This document shows positions 8,051-15,874 of a DNA stretch of 18,901 nt, in pieces. Source of the stretch: Chryseosolibacter sp964563295 (lineage in GTDB: Bacteria; Bacteroidota; Bacteroidia; Cytophagales; Cyclobacteriaceae). The notes below the pieces were generated by a model. That model ran no database searches. It worked only from the letters and a program-made list of their open reading frames with translations, and was not told the origin of the DNA. The position numbers and the translations under genes were made by a program. The stretch covers positions 1-18,901 of the forward strand of contig CAZLWX010000078.1 in NCBI GenBank assembly GCA_964563295.1, given 5' to 3'. Each line of letters starts with the position of its first letter. Within the stretch, counting starts at the first letter, position 1.

Positions 8051-11000
8051 GCCCGCGCTGGTTATCGGTGTCTGCTTTGAATAATTCGCGGAAAGCGTCG
8101 TAATCTTTGATAAAGATCAGTCCGGCTCCGGTTTCGATCAGTTCGCCATCGATCATATCATAATTACTGTTTCTGAAACCAGTGACCCGAAACCTGCCGT
8201 CTTCCGTCAATAGGTACTCGATTGCCAGGTCGCCGATATAATCCGTAACCTCGCGATTCGTCGTTTCGCCTTCGATGTCGACATTGCCTGAGAGTTTGAC
8301 TACAAGGCGGTCATCCAGGAGCCGCTTGGATAAACCTAGCTGAAGTTCGGTTTGTCCCTGCGCTGTTCCTGTAGAGTAATCCTCATATGACTTCACGTCA
8401 AAGCTGAGTTCAACGCCTCTGATATTCTCTGATAGTTGATTGAGTTGTTCCGTGAGTATCTTGCTTACGCTTGTTCTGGCCGTACCTTCAAAACCCGCCC
8501 CCGCCCGGTTTTCGAGTGGATTATCGGCGATAAATCGTTTAAGAATAATCAGCGCGAAAACTTGTTTGTTAAGATCCGATTCGCGCGTATTAATGTCCTG
8601 CAGCCTCGCGTAAACATTTCCGCCCAGGGCATTTCTTTCCTCCATCGGCATTTCAAGGCGAAAGCTGATTTCCGGCTTTAACAACTCGCCCTTCATCACC
8701 AGGTAAACAAGGAACGGCAGCCGCTGGCGATATCGGTTTAACTCCTCCTGGCTGGCTAGTTGGTTAGACAGCAGCTCTACCGGCGACGTTTCAACTCTGT
8801 ACACGGCCTGAATATCCATGGATGCGTTTAACGGGTCTCCCGTCCACACCATGGTGCTCCCAGACTCTATACTGAACTCCCTTTTGACAAACTTGTAAAA
8901 TGACAGGTTGTAGGTACCTTCTGAAATCTCATATCGACCCGATAACTGGACATCCCCGGTTCGGTCCATCTGGAGCGTGAGGGTGGTATTCCCTTTCACC
9001 GTGAGCTGGTCTTCTGTGGTCGGATCGATGATAATCGTGAGCGCTTCATCATCTGTTAATTCCACCTTGGCTGTCAAATCGATTCCGCGAAAGGTGCTCT
9101 TCACCGTGTCGCTTAACTCAGGTTGGATGGCTTTCATGAACGGGTCGCCCTTGAAGGTTTTGTCGACAAACCGAACAATACCTTGTGTCTCCAGAATGGT
9201 CGCCTGCTCCTGTGGGACGATGTAAGTGAGGTGGTCGCCATCGGTGAGGCTGAGTTCCATGTCGACATCCGGATTTTCCATGGTGCCGCGAATACGGGCT
9301 TCAGCATTAACATTTAAGGTGCCAAAGAAGAGGTCATTATCACCTTCGGCAGTATTCAGTAATTGGAATTTCTTCGTCGTCAGGTCGAGGTTGAAGGAGA
9401 AGTCGCGGTAATCACGGGTAATTACCTCTCCATCCAGTGTGGCCTTGTTGTTATTGGCGTCGGTCAAATCAAATTCATTCAGGGTAATACCGCGATTGTT
9501 AAACACCAATGACTCGTTGCCAATCTTGAATGGTGTCTTGAGAAATATAGAATAAAGGCTGACCTGGCTAAGATTGAGTCGTCCCGTCAAGACAGGTTCT
9601 TCCAATGAACCGCTGCCATGCAGGGAGCCATTGAGTTGACCTGTGAGACCGGTGACATAATTGCCGAGCAAAGGACCAAGGACACTCAAATCAAAAGCCC
9701 CGACGGTTGCACGGATGTCGACCGCTGACTTATCTCCACTTTCGTAATAGCCTCGTGCCTGCATATTGTTCTTGTCTCCTGCCAGAGAGAAGTCGACGTC
9801 AAAACGGTTCTCCAGCTTCCGCTCAACCGATAACTTGAGGTCGCCCCAGTCGACCTGGGATACTGCGAGTTTGTGTATGGCGATATCGGTAGTGAAGGGA
9901 AGGGGATCTTCATCAACAAACAATCTGATGTCGCCTTCGAGCAGCCCCGAAACCGGCTTCTCCTGGGCGATCATACTCGACAAATATTCGAGATTGAGCT
10001 GTCGGAAGCCGATGTACAATGGTGAGTTAACCTTTTCATCGCGGTCAACGACTATCTGCTCGTCTCCGTGGGTTAACCTGACATCTCTGGCGAGTAACCT
10101 TTTTCCTCCGAACCTGATAAAATTCTCAGCCGGTACGGTCCATTCCTGGTAATTCAATCGAATGCCCGCTGTGTCCAGATGAAGCTCGAATTCATTCTCG
10201 CGGCTGTAAAAGATGCCGCCAATGATGTATTTGTAGTAGTCCAGCGAATCGCGCACAACCACATTAGTGCGAATCGAGTCATGGGCGACGGTACCATTGA
10301 ATTCCAGCCCATCAATTCGCATGGAGTCAATCATCACCTGATCGAACAAGAAGTTGAAGTTCAGTTCGCTGGAGTCAGAGTTCGTGCTTAGGGTAAAGGA
10401 ATGCACTCCGATATTGGAGTATTGGATTTCCGAAATGCCGAATTGAAGGCGCAGACTCTGGTTCTGGCTGTCGAAATAGCCGTTGATCTCGCCGGGTTTG
10501 AACGTGTGTAATTCCGGAAAAATAATATCCGTCAGGAGGGCTGTTTTTTTCAAATTAAGGTGAAAGTTGAAATGCTGGGGTTCCTCATAGCTTTGTTCAA
10601 CCGAGTCGTGAAGCGAGTAGTAGTGGTTGAAATATTCTCTGACCACAGCATGAATGGTGAAGATGTTAATGGAGCCTTCAAACCGGCCCTCCAGTACATC
10701 GGAGTCGATTTTGATTTCCGACCGGCCCTCCTGGTCAATGGAGGCAAATAGCATTGAGTCAACTGCATAAAGTTTGTCGCCGTTGAATATGGCGACCTTT
10801 CGAAGGGAGAGCGAACCATTTAACACGCGAAGGTCCGCTGTGGCCATATCCACGTCAAGAGTACCTCGTGCTCGTAGGGGGCGCTCTGTGAGTTGCAGCT
10901 GCCTGAAGTCGGCGTGACGCAAATCGAAGGTTAAGTCGTAGTGAGGTATATCGTCTCCAAACGCCACGCCCGCGTCGAGTGCGAAGTCAAGGTTCTTATC

Positions 11001-13070
11001 CCGGTAGGAAGCCTTGCCCTTCAGACTATCGTTTCGCACCGTCGCCGAGACGTTGAGATTCTCATAAGTATATCCATTGTACTCTACGCTTGCAACCCTG
11101 GCAAGAAGTTCAGCATTCATCTCGTCTGGTGTAATGCCCCGGCTTTTTACTTCAGCGCGGAGGTCGATCTTTCCAATGGTCTGAGGCTGCATGAGCAGGC
11201 TACCAAGGTCGAATTCATCGACATCAACTTTTCCCTTGAAGCCGCGCAATGCGGAAATGGAATCGAGGTTCATTTCCCCTGACGCCGTTACTGACCCGAT
11301 GTTGCTGGCAAGGGTTGTGGTGAAATCGGCTCGCTCAAGATCACCCTTATAACCTCCCGTCATGTTGATCCACTCCGGCAATGCGATGGAATCGGGGAGT
11401 ATAGAGTCCGGCACGATTGCGCTGATATCGGCACGGGTCGTGTAAAGTTTGTCGACCGACAGGTCAAGTCTAAGTCGATCCAGTTCCGGAAGCCCGGCAA
11501 CGGTGCCGCTGGCGTCTACTTCCGTGTCTGACAACATTTTCAGTCCAAGGTTGTGCACCCTCAGTTCCTGGATGGGTCCGCTCACCGACCCGGCAAGAAG
11601 TATTCTCATCGATGGCGAGAGCGTTAGGGGCAGGCTGTCGCGCAAGGAGGGGTTGAAGTAGAACAGGTCGCGTATGCCCAGGTGACTTCCGTCAACGCTG
11701 GCCCAAATGCTTAGATCTTTCAGGTTGCTTGCCAGATCTTGAAGCGACGGATACTGAGCGCGGGCTTGCAGGCTAAGCCGGCTGTTACCAGTTTCCAACG
11801 CCAATCGCTCCACGGCCGCACTGTCATCCGACATATCAAGCTGACCCTGAAATCTCTTGACCTCGAATCCGCTATGTTCTGAAAATGACAAATGGTCGAT
11901 CTCACCGTGGATCGAATTATCCGATGCACGCAGATCCGTCGCTCCGAGGTTGAAAGCAGTGATTGCAATGTCATTCGGATCGAATGTTTCTGGCGACAGC
12001 GATGGCTTTGTGGCATCAAACAGACGGAAACGATTGTTTTCAAAGGAAACTTGGCGAACCCGTATATCCCAGCCCGGAGCTTCTCTCGTTGGAGAGTTTC
12101 CGGATGATGGTCGCCCGGGAGCTGAGCCTTGGCTGGATGCCGCATCGCGATTGCGGTCAGTTTTTTGTTCCAGCTGGTTTATGTTCAGCGCGGTGTTTTG
12201 TAGTGAAACGCGTTGAAGGTCGACAAGTCGATTGCGTAAGTCGATCTCATTCGCTTCCAGGACAGTCTTGCCAATTTGAGCCTCGATGATTTGGCCAAGC
12301 GCCTGCTGCCGGTAACCCAGCGAAATATTCTCAAGCTGGATCTCATCAAAGCTGATGTCGAGCTGTACGGTATCGGTGCTCTGTTCAACGACTTCGACCG
12401 TGACTTCTGGTGGCTTGGACTGGACCAGGCTGGCGCGGGAGTCCTTGATCGTTAGGTCTTCGAGTGCAAAGCGATAATTGTAAAGATCGAATGTCCTCAT
12501 CGATAGCCCGAGTTCGCCGAATGAAGCTTCCAGCGCATTGCCCGTTAGCCTGTCATCGTACAACAGTCTCATGTTCGATATCTGAAGTTTCTGGAGGACG
12601 AAATTCCAACCCTTTTCCTCCAGCGTGTCCGGCACTGCTGTGGAGTCGCCGGCGAACGCCTTGAGAATGTAGCTATAGTTAAACAGTGTGTCGTTTTCGG
12701 ATCGACGGACGAAACCACTGGTGTTTTCAATCCGGGCGGTATTGATTCGAACCTCTTGTTGGAACAGCGCCCACAGGTCGGTGTCAAGTGTTAGCTGTCC
12801 GGCGAATAAAAGCGTATCTCCAGACTGGTCTTCCAGATACAACCCTTCGAGCACGACGGATTTTGGAAAACCGATGTACAGCTTTGCAAGCTCGACGTCG
12901 GTGCCGATCTTCTCTTCCAGAAACGAAATTGCACGTTGCGTGATGCGCTGTTGCACCGATGGAATCTGGATGATGGCAATCGCGACCAGGATCAGTGATA
13001 TTAGTCCAACGATTGCCCAGGCCATCGCTCGCAGTATTTGCTTGAAGATTTTTCGGGTGGTGCGCTGCAT
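8043..13070 (-). CDS. tamB: TamB: translocation and assembly module / AsmA-like inter-membrane protein
   Basis: This giant protein of 1675 residues has a single N-terminal membrane anchor at about 14-36 (AMAWAIVGLISLILVAIAII), followed by IPSVQQRITQRAI and then 'ELAKLYIGFPKSVVLEGLYLED', the classic AsmA/TamB opening. Most of the chain is repetitive beta-strand sequence fitting a hydrophobic-groove (taco-like) bridge across the periplasm. The last roughly 450 residues carry the conserved TamB (DUF490) domain, with DLTAKVELTDDEALTIIIDP, a GRYEISEGTYNLSFYKF stretch, and near the end NPLENRAGAGFEGTARTSVS followed by TELQLGLSKRLLDDRLVV. In Proteobacteria TamB partners with TamA and shares anterograde phospholipid transport with YhdP and YdbH. 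A Ser/Pro/Gly-rich linker lies at residues 300-332. It is the first gene of the minus-strand cluster and overlaps tamL. Opposite to E. coli, the TamB gene comes before the Omp85 gene. Confidence 0.92.
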   Translation of the reverse strand: MQRTTRKIFKQILRAMAWAIVGLISLILVAIAIIQIPSVQQRITQRAISFLEEKIGTDVELAKLYIGFPKSVVLEGLYLEDQSGDTLLFAGQLTLDTDLWALFQQEVRINTARIENTSGFVRRSENDTLFNYSYILKAFAGDSTAVPDTLEEKGWNFVLQKLQISNMRLLYDDRLTGNALEASFGELGLSMRTFDLYNYRFALEDLTIKDSRASLVQSKPPEVTVEVVEQSTDTVQLDISFDEIQLENISLGYRQQALGQIIEAQIGKTVLEANEIDLRNRLVDLQRVSLQNTALNINQLEQKTDRNRDAASSQGSAPGRPSSGNSPTREAPGWDIRVRQVSFENNRFRLFDATKPSLSPETFDPNDIAITAFNLGATDLRASDNSIHGEIDHLSFSEHSGFEVKRFQGQLDMSDDSAAVERLALETGNSRLSLQARAQYPSLQDLASNLKDLSIWASVDGSHLGIRDLFYFNPSLRDSLPLTLSPSMRILLAGSVSGPIQELRVHNLGLKMLSDTEVDASGTVAGLPELDRLRLDLSVDKLYTTRADISAIVPDSILPDSIALPEWINMTGGYKGDLERADFTTTLASNIGSVTASGEMNLDSISALRGFKGKVDVDEFDLGSLLMQPQTIGKIDLRAEVKSRGITPDEMNAELLARVASVEYNGYTYENLNVSATVRNDSLKGKASYRDKNLDFALDAGVAFGDDIPHYDLTFDLRHADFRQLQLTERPLRARGTLDVDMATADLRVLNGSLSLRKVAIFNGDKLYAVDSMLFASIDQEGRSEIKIDSDVLEGRFEGSINIFTIHAVVREYFNHYYSLHDSVEQSYEEPQHFNFHLNLKKTALLTDIIFPELHTFKPGEINGYFDSQNQSLRLQFGISEIQYSNIGVHSFTLSTNSDSSELNFNFLFDQVMIDSMRIDGLEFNGTVAHDSIRTNVVVRDSLDYYKYIIGGIFYSRENEFELHLDTAGIRLNYQEWTVPAENFIRFGGKRLLARDVRLTHGDEQIVVDRDEKVNSPLYIGFRQLNLEYLSSMIAQEKPVSGLLEGDIRLFVDEDPLPFTTDIAIHKLAVSQVDWGDLKLSVERKLENRFDVDFSLAGDKNNMQARGYYESGDKSAVDIRATVGAFDLSVLGPLLGNYVTGLTGQLNGSLHGSGSLEEPVLTGRLNLSQVSLYSIFLKTPFKIGNESLVFNNRGITLNEFDLTDANNNKATLDGEVITRDYRDFSFNLDLTTKKFQLLNTAEGDNDLFFGTLNVNAEARIRGTMENPDVDMELSLTDGDHLTYIVPQEQATILETQGIVRFVDKTFKGDPFMKAIQPELSDTVKSTFRGIDLTAKVELTDDEALTIIIDPTTEDQLTVKGNTTLTLQMDRTGDVQLSGRYEISEGTYNLSFYKFVKREFSIESGSTMVWTGDPLNASMDIQAVYRVETSPVELLSNQLASQEELNRYRQRLPFLVYLVMKGELLKPEISFRLEMPMEERNALGGNVYARLQDINTRESDLNKQVFALIILKRFIADNPLENRAGAGFEGTARTSVSKILTEQLNQLSENIRGVELSFDVKSYEDYSTGTAQGQTELQLGLSKRLLDDRLVVKLSGNVDIEGETTNREVTDYIGDLAIEYLLTEDGRFRVTGFRNSNYDMIDGELIETGAGLIFIKDYDAFRELFKADTDNQRGHD
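12075..12173 (-). other. Low-complexity linker segment within TamB
   Basis: Residues about 300-332 of TamB are rich in Ser, Pro, Gly, Asp and Arg (for example SSQGSAPGRPSSGNSPTR) and lack the alternating hydrophobic pattern found on both sides. The chain returns to beta-type sequence at GWDIRVRQVSFENNRFRLFD. I read this as a disordered loop or hinge between two sections of the periplasmic beta-groove. The reading frame is intact across it. Confidence 0.55.
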
Positions 13071-13312
13071 GACTCCTCGTGGGGCTATCAGGGGAGCGAT
13101 TCAAAATCTTATGCCTGTTGTGCGGGTGAAATGACCTCGAAACTGGTTTGAAAAGGCTGCCATCTACAGTCTGAGTATATTTTTCTACACGGTTGGTCTT
13201 TCGATAGCAGTGCTTTGCCCTTCTCCAGTCATTCTCAACTTTTTACGGTGGCGGTGAAGCAGGCATGGCATGTTAATAGTTTCTGTAAGGGAGAGTCAGC
13301 CTTTGCTTGCCG
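13071..13312. promoter_or_regulatory. Divergent intergenic region between tamB and the mla-type operon
   Basis: These 242 bases separate two divergent transcription units and must carry promoters for both. I see TTTG at 13147-13150 and TATATTTT at 13176-13183 on the plus strand, which loosely recall the Bacteroidota -33 (TTTG) and -7 (TAnnTTTG) elements. The 25-base spacing is too wide and the -7 match imperfect, so I do not call a defined promoter. No strong hairpin, repeat or small open reading frame stands out. Confidence 0.45.
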
Positions 13313-14065
13313 ATGAGATTGAAACGTTTCCTGATACGCACTGCCAATATCTTTAGGTTCGTCATAAAAGTGATGAAGCACTTTTTCACGCCGCCGTACG
13401 AAGTGAAAGAGATTTTGCGGCAGTGTTTCGAGATGGGCAATCGGTCACTTTTTCTCATAACCTTTACCGCATTCCTGGCGGGTATTGTTTTTACCCGTCA
13501 GTCGCGTCCGTCCCTTTCATCCTTCGGCGCGGAGTCCTGGTTGCCGTCGCTGGTATCGCAGGCGGTCGTGCGATCGCTGGGTCCGCTGATTACCGGTCTT
13601 ATATGTGCTGGAAAGCTTGGCTCGAATATCGGCGCTGAGTTGGGCAGCATGCAGGTGAGCGAACAGATAGATGCCATGGAGGTTTCCGGCACTCGACCTT
13701 TTTCCTACCTGGTGGTGTCGCGTGTGACGGCGACCACCCTAATGCTTCCACTGCTGGTCATTTACGCCGACGTCGTTGCGCTGATGGGGTCATTCATAAC
13801 CGTCAACTTTTTCAATAATTCCAGTTTCGCTCTTTATTTCAACGAGGTAGCCACGAACGTGACCTACCTGGATGTATTCTCTTCGTTGATTAAGTCGGCG
13901 TTCTTCGGGTTCGCGATCGGCGTTGTGGGTAGCTACGCGGGATACCATTCTGACAAGGGAACGACAGGTGTGGGCAAAGCTGCCAATGCTGCTGTAGTCA
14001 TTTCGATGATCCTGATTTTCGTAATTGACCTCCTCAGTCTTCAATTCACTAACCTTTTCCGATGA
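13313..14065 (+). CDS. mlaE: MlaE family ABC transporter permease (phospholipid/MCE system)
   Basis: This is a 250-residue inner-membrane permease. I start at the ATG 13313 (MRLKRFLIRT); a TTG at 13307 would add two residues only. An N-terminal amphipathic helix precedes the core. The conserved MlaE block SLGPLITGLICAGKLGSNIG and GAELGSMQVSEQIDAMEVSG spans about residues 88-126, followed by hydrophobic segments near 134-160, 190-210 and 226-245. MlaE dimers form the membrane channel of the MCE lipid transporter, receiving energy from MlaF and contacting the MCE protein. The stop overlaps the next gene's ATG by 4 bases (ATGA), a typical translationally coupled operon. Length and motifs are normal. 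Confidence 0.92.
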   Translation: MRLKRFLIRTANIFRFVIKVMKHFFTPPYEVKEILRQCFEMGNRSLFLITFTAFLAGIVFTRQSRPSLSSFGAESWLPSLVSQAVVRSLGPLITGLICAGKLGSNIGAELGSMQVSEQIDAMEVSGTRPFSYLVVSRVTATTLMLPLLVIYADVVALMGSFITVNFFNNSSFALYFNEVATNVTYLDVFSSLIKSAFFGFAIGVVGSYAGYHSDKGTTGVGKAANAAVVISMILIFVIDLLSLQFTNLFR

Positions 14066-14856
14066 TCATGCGGGTGGGGGGGGTGGCGTCAGTTCAAAAC
14101 GGAAAGTCAGTCGACTCGCAAGGAAGACGCGTTGTTGTTTCCATCCGCAATCTCAATAAGTCGTTTGGCGACCGGCCGGTATTGAAGGGCGTAAATCTCG
14201 ATCTGTACGAACGCGAGAATCTCGTCATACTCGGCCGCTCGGGAACCGGCAAGTCGGTGTTGATCAAATGCATGGTTGGGTTGATGCGACCCGACTCGGG
14301 AAGTATCGATGTCCTTGGGCGGGAGGTGATGAAGCTTTCACAGCAGGAAATGAATAAATTCCGGCTTGAAGTAGGGTTTTCGTTTCAGGGCAGCGCGCTG
14401 TACGATTCCATGACGGTGCGTGAGAACCTCGAATTTCCGCTGAAGCGAAACCTTGGCATCTTTGACCGTCATCAGCTTCATGATCTGGTGGCCGCGGCAC
14501 TGGAAGATGTTGGACTGGTCCATACGATGAATCAAATGCCTTCGGAGCTGTCCGGCGGGATGAAGAAGCGCGTGGGTATTGCCCGGACCCTGATCCTGAA
14601 CCCGACAATTATGCTGTATGACGAACCAACATCGGGTCTTGATCCCATCACGGCTATGGAGATCAACGAGTTGATCTTGTCGGTGCGGGAGAAATATCAC
14701 ACCTCGTCGATCATCATCACGCACGATATCAGCAGCGCGAAACACACGTCGGACCGGATCGTTGCGCTCATTGAAGGCGAAAGCAAGTTGCAGGGAACCT
14801 TTGATGAACTCAAGCAGGCAGGTGACCCTGATTTGGAACCATTTTTTAAGTACTAA
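14062..14856 (+). CDS. mlaF: ABC transporter ATP-binding protein, MlaF-like
   Basis: This 264-residue cytosolic ATPase belongs to the MCE lipid transporter. Walker A GRSGTGKS is at 58-65, the Q-loop region VGFSFQGSALYDSMTVREN at 104-122 is characteristic of Mla-type ATPases, the signature LSGG is at 163-166, Walker B IMLYDE at 183-188, and the switch His is at 221 (ITHDI). The ATP-binding core begins only at about residue 24 (VVVSIRNLNKSFG), so the first 20 or so residues are an extension of uncertain reality; later in-frame GTG codons (for example 14083 and 14092) cannot be excluded. The extension contains a run of eight G bases. The ATGA overlap with mlaE supports the ATG at 14062. Confidence 0.92.
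   Translation: MIMRVGGVASVQNGKSVDSQGRRVVVSIRNLNKSFGDRPVLKGVNLDLYERENLVILGRSGTGKSVLIKCMVGLMRPDSGSIDVLGREVMKLSQQEMNKFRLEVGFSFQGSALYDSMTVRENLEFPLKRNLGIFDRHQLHDLVAAALEDVGLVHTMNQMPSELSGGMKKRVGIARTLILNPTIMLYDEPTSGLDPITAMEINELILSVREKYHTSSIIITHDISSAKHTSDRIVALIEGESKLQGTFDELKQAGDPDLEPFFKY
14076..14083 (+). repeat. Homopolymeric G8 tract near the 5' end of the mlaF-like gene
   Basis: Eight consecutive G bases lie 14 bases inside the predicted coding region, in the non-conserved N-terminal extension. Runs of this length are prone to slipped-strand change; a gain or loss of one base would put the ATG at 14062 out of frame with the ATPase domain. Confidence 0.85.
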
Positions 14857-14872
14857 CAGTAAAAGCAATCCC

Positions 14873-15874
14873 GTGGAAAGGAAAGAAGTCGCACAACAGA
14901 TCAAGCTCGGAGCATTTGTCCTGGTCGGAATAGCGTTGTTCCTCGCCGCCGTTTTTCTCATCGGTAGTGAGAATAACATCTTCAGCCGCACCTTCGTGGT
15001 GGCTGCCGAGTTTAAGAATGTGGAAGGACTCAAACACGGCGACAACGTGTGGTTGTCGGGTGTCAAGATCGGAACTGTTGGGGACGTAGAGATCATCTCA
15101 GAGGGAAAAGTCATTGTGACGCTAAACCTCCGTCATAACCAGAACCAGTTTATCAAGAAAGACGCGACGGCTTCGATCGGATCGGATGGCCTGGTAGGCA
15201 ACAAGATTGTGGTCGTCAGACCAGGGATGGCGCCGGAAGTTATTGCTGAACGAGACACGATCAACACGCTTTCGCCTCCCGATACGCAGGAACTGATCAA
15301 TATTGCCAAGGACGTCGGAGAGAACACCCGTTCGCTGACGCACGATCTCAGCACCATTGCCCGTCGAATCAATGAGGGGCAGGGAATAGTGGGTGAATTT
15401 CTCAATGATGGAGACTTCGCCCGGGAGTTGAGGTTGACGGTATCAAGCTTGCAGGCCACTGGTGCAAACACAGCTCAAGCCTCTGCCGAGTTGCACCAGC
15501 TTATTTATGAGCTCCGAGCGGGCACTGGGCTGTTACCAACCCTGATCTCGGATACGGCTTATGCCAACACCTTCCGTGAGGCGCTCAACAACGTTCGCGA
15601 GTTCAGCGCCACCGCCGGTGAGGCATCTCGCGAGATCGAAGCCCTCAGCAGAAAACTTAACGACGACGATAATGCTCTGGGCGTGCTGCTCAGCGACCGG
15701 GACGTTGCCGCACGGCTCAGGAATACAGTCGAGAATGCCGAACTGGCCTCTCAAAAACTGGACGAAAACATGGAAGCCCTACAGCATAACTTTCTATTCA
15801 GAGGTTATTTCAGACGCCAGGAACGCCGACAGGAAAAAGAGGCAGCGTCATCGGCATCATCCCGAAAGGATTAG
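14873..15874 (+). CDS. mlaD: MCE family (MlaD-like) lipid-transport substrate-binding protein
   Basis: This is a 333-residue protein counted from a GTG at 14873, read as MERKEVAQQIKLGAFVLVGI. This start lies 16 bases after mlaF and just before the single membrane anchor (about 11-30), the standard MlaD layout; upstream in-frame starts fall inside mlaF. One MCE domain covers about residues 38-118, with VEGLKHGDNVWLSGVKIGTV and SIGSDGLVGNKIVVV as hallmarks. It is followed by a long helical tail with three related units of about 46-48 residues (167-306) and a charged end (RRQERRQEKE). MCE rings form a hydrophobic tunnel for phospholipids in the periplasm, attached to MlaE/MlaF. No MlaA, MlaB or MlaC gene is next to it. 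Its TAG stop overlaps the TAA of the convergent permease gene. Confidence 0.9.
   Translation: MERKEVAQQIKLGAFVLVGIALFLAAVFLIGSENNIFSRTFVVAAEFKNVEGLKHGDNVWLSGVKIGTVGDVEIISEGKVIVTLNLRHNQNQFIKKDATASIGSDGLVGNKIVVVRPGMAPEVIAERDTINTLSPPDTQELINIAKDVGENTRSLTHDLSTIARRINEGQGIVGEFLNDGDFARELRLTVSSLQATGANTAQASAELHQLIYELRAGTGLLPTLISDTAYANTFREALNNVREFSATAGEASREIEALSRKLNDDDNALGVLLSDRDVAARLRNTVENAELASQKLDENMEALQHNFLFRGYFRRQERRQEKEAASSASSRKD
15371..15790 (+). repeat. Three imperfect ~48-residue repeats in the MCE protein tail
   Basis: Residues 167-214, 215-262 and 263-306 of the MCE protein align without gaps at the start. Asp at repeat position 13, Ala at 17 and Arg at 21 are shared by all three, each preceded by a hydrophobic 'L(L/I/N)(S/N)D' type turn and followed by a heptad-like helix. 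The units are too diverged to show as DNA repeats. They probably form a helical-bundle or needle extension from the MCE ring. Confidence 0.55.

Noticed and set aside
13147..13183. Bacteroidota-type promoter (TTTG ... TATATTTT) for the mla operon
   Set aside because: The 25-base spacing is too long and the -7 element does not match TAnnTTTG well.
14338..15114. A 258-codon open frame on the minus strand opposite the mlaF/mlaD genes
   Set aside because: It has no recognisable domain, crosses two well-supported genes on the other strand, and its composition is that of an antisense shadow.
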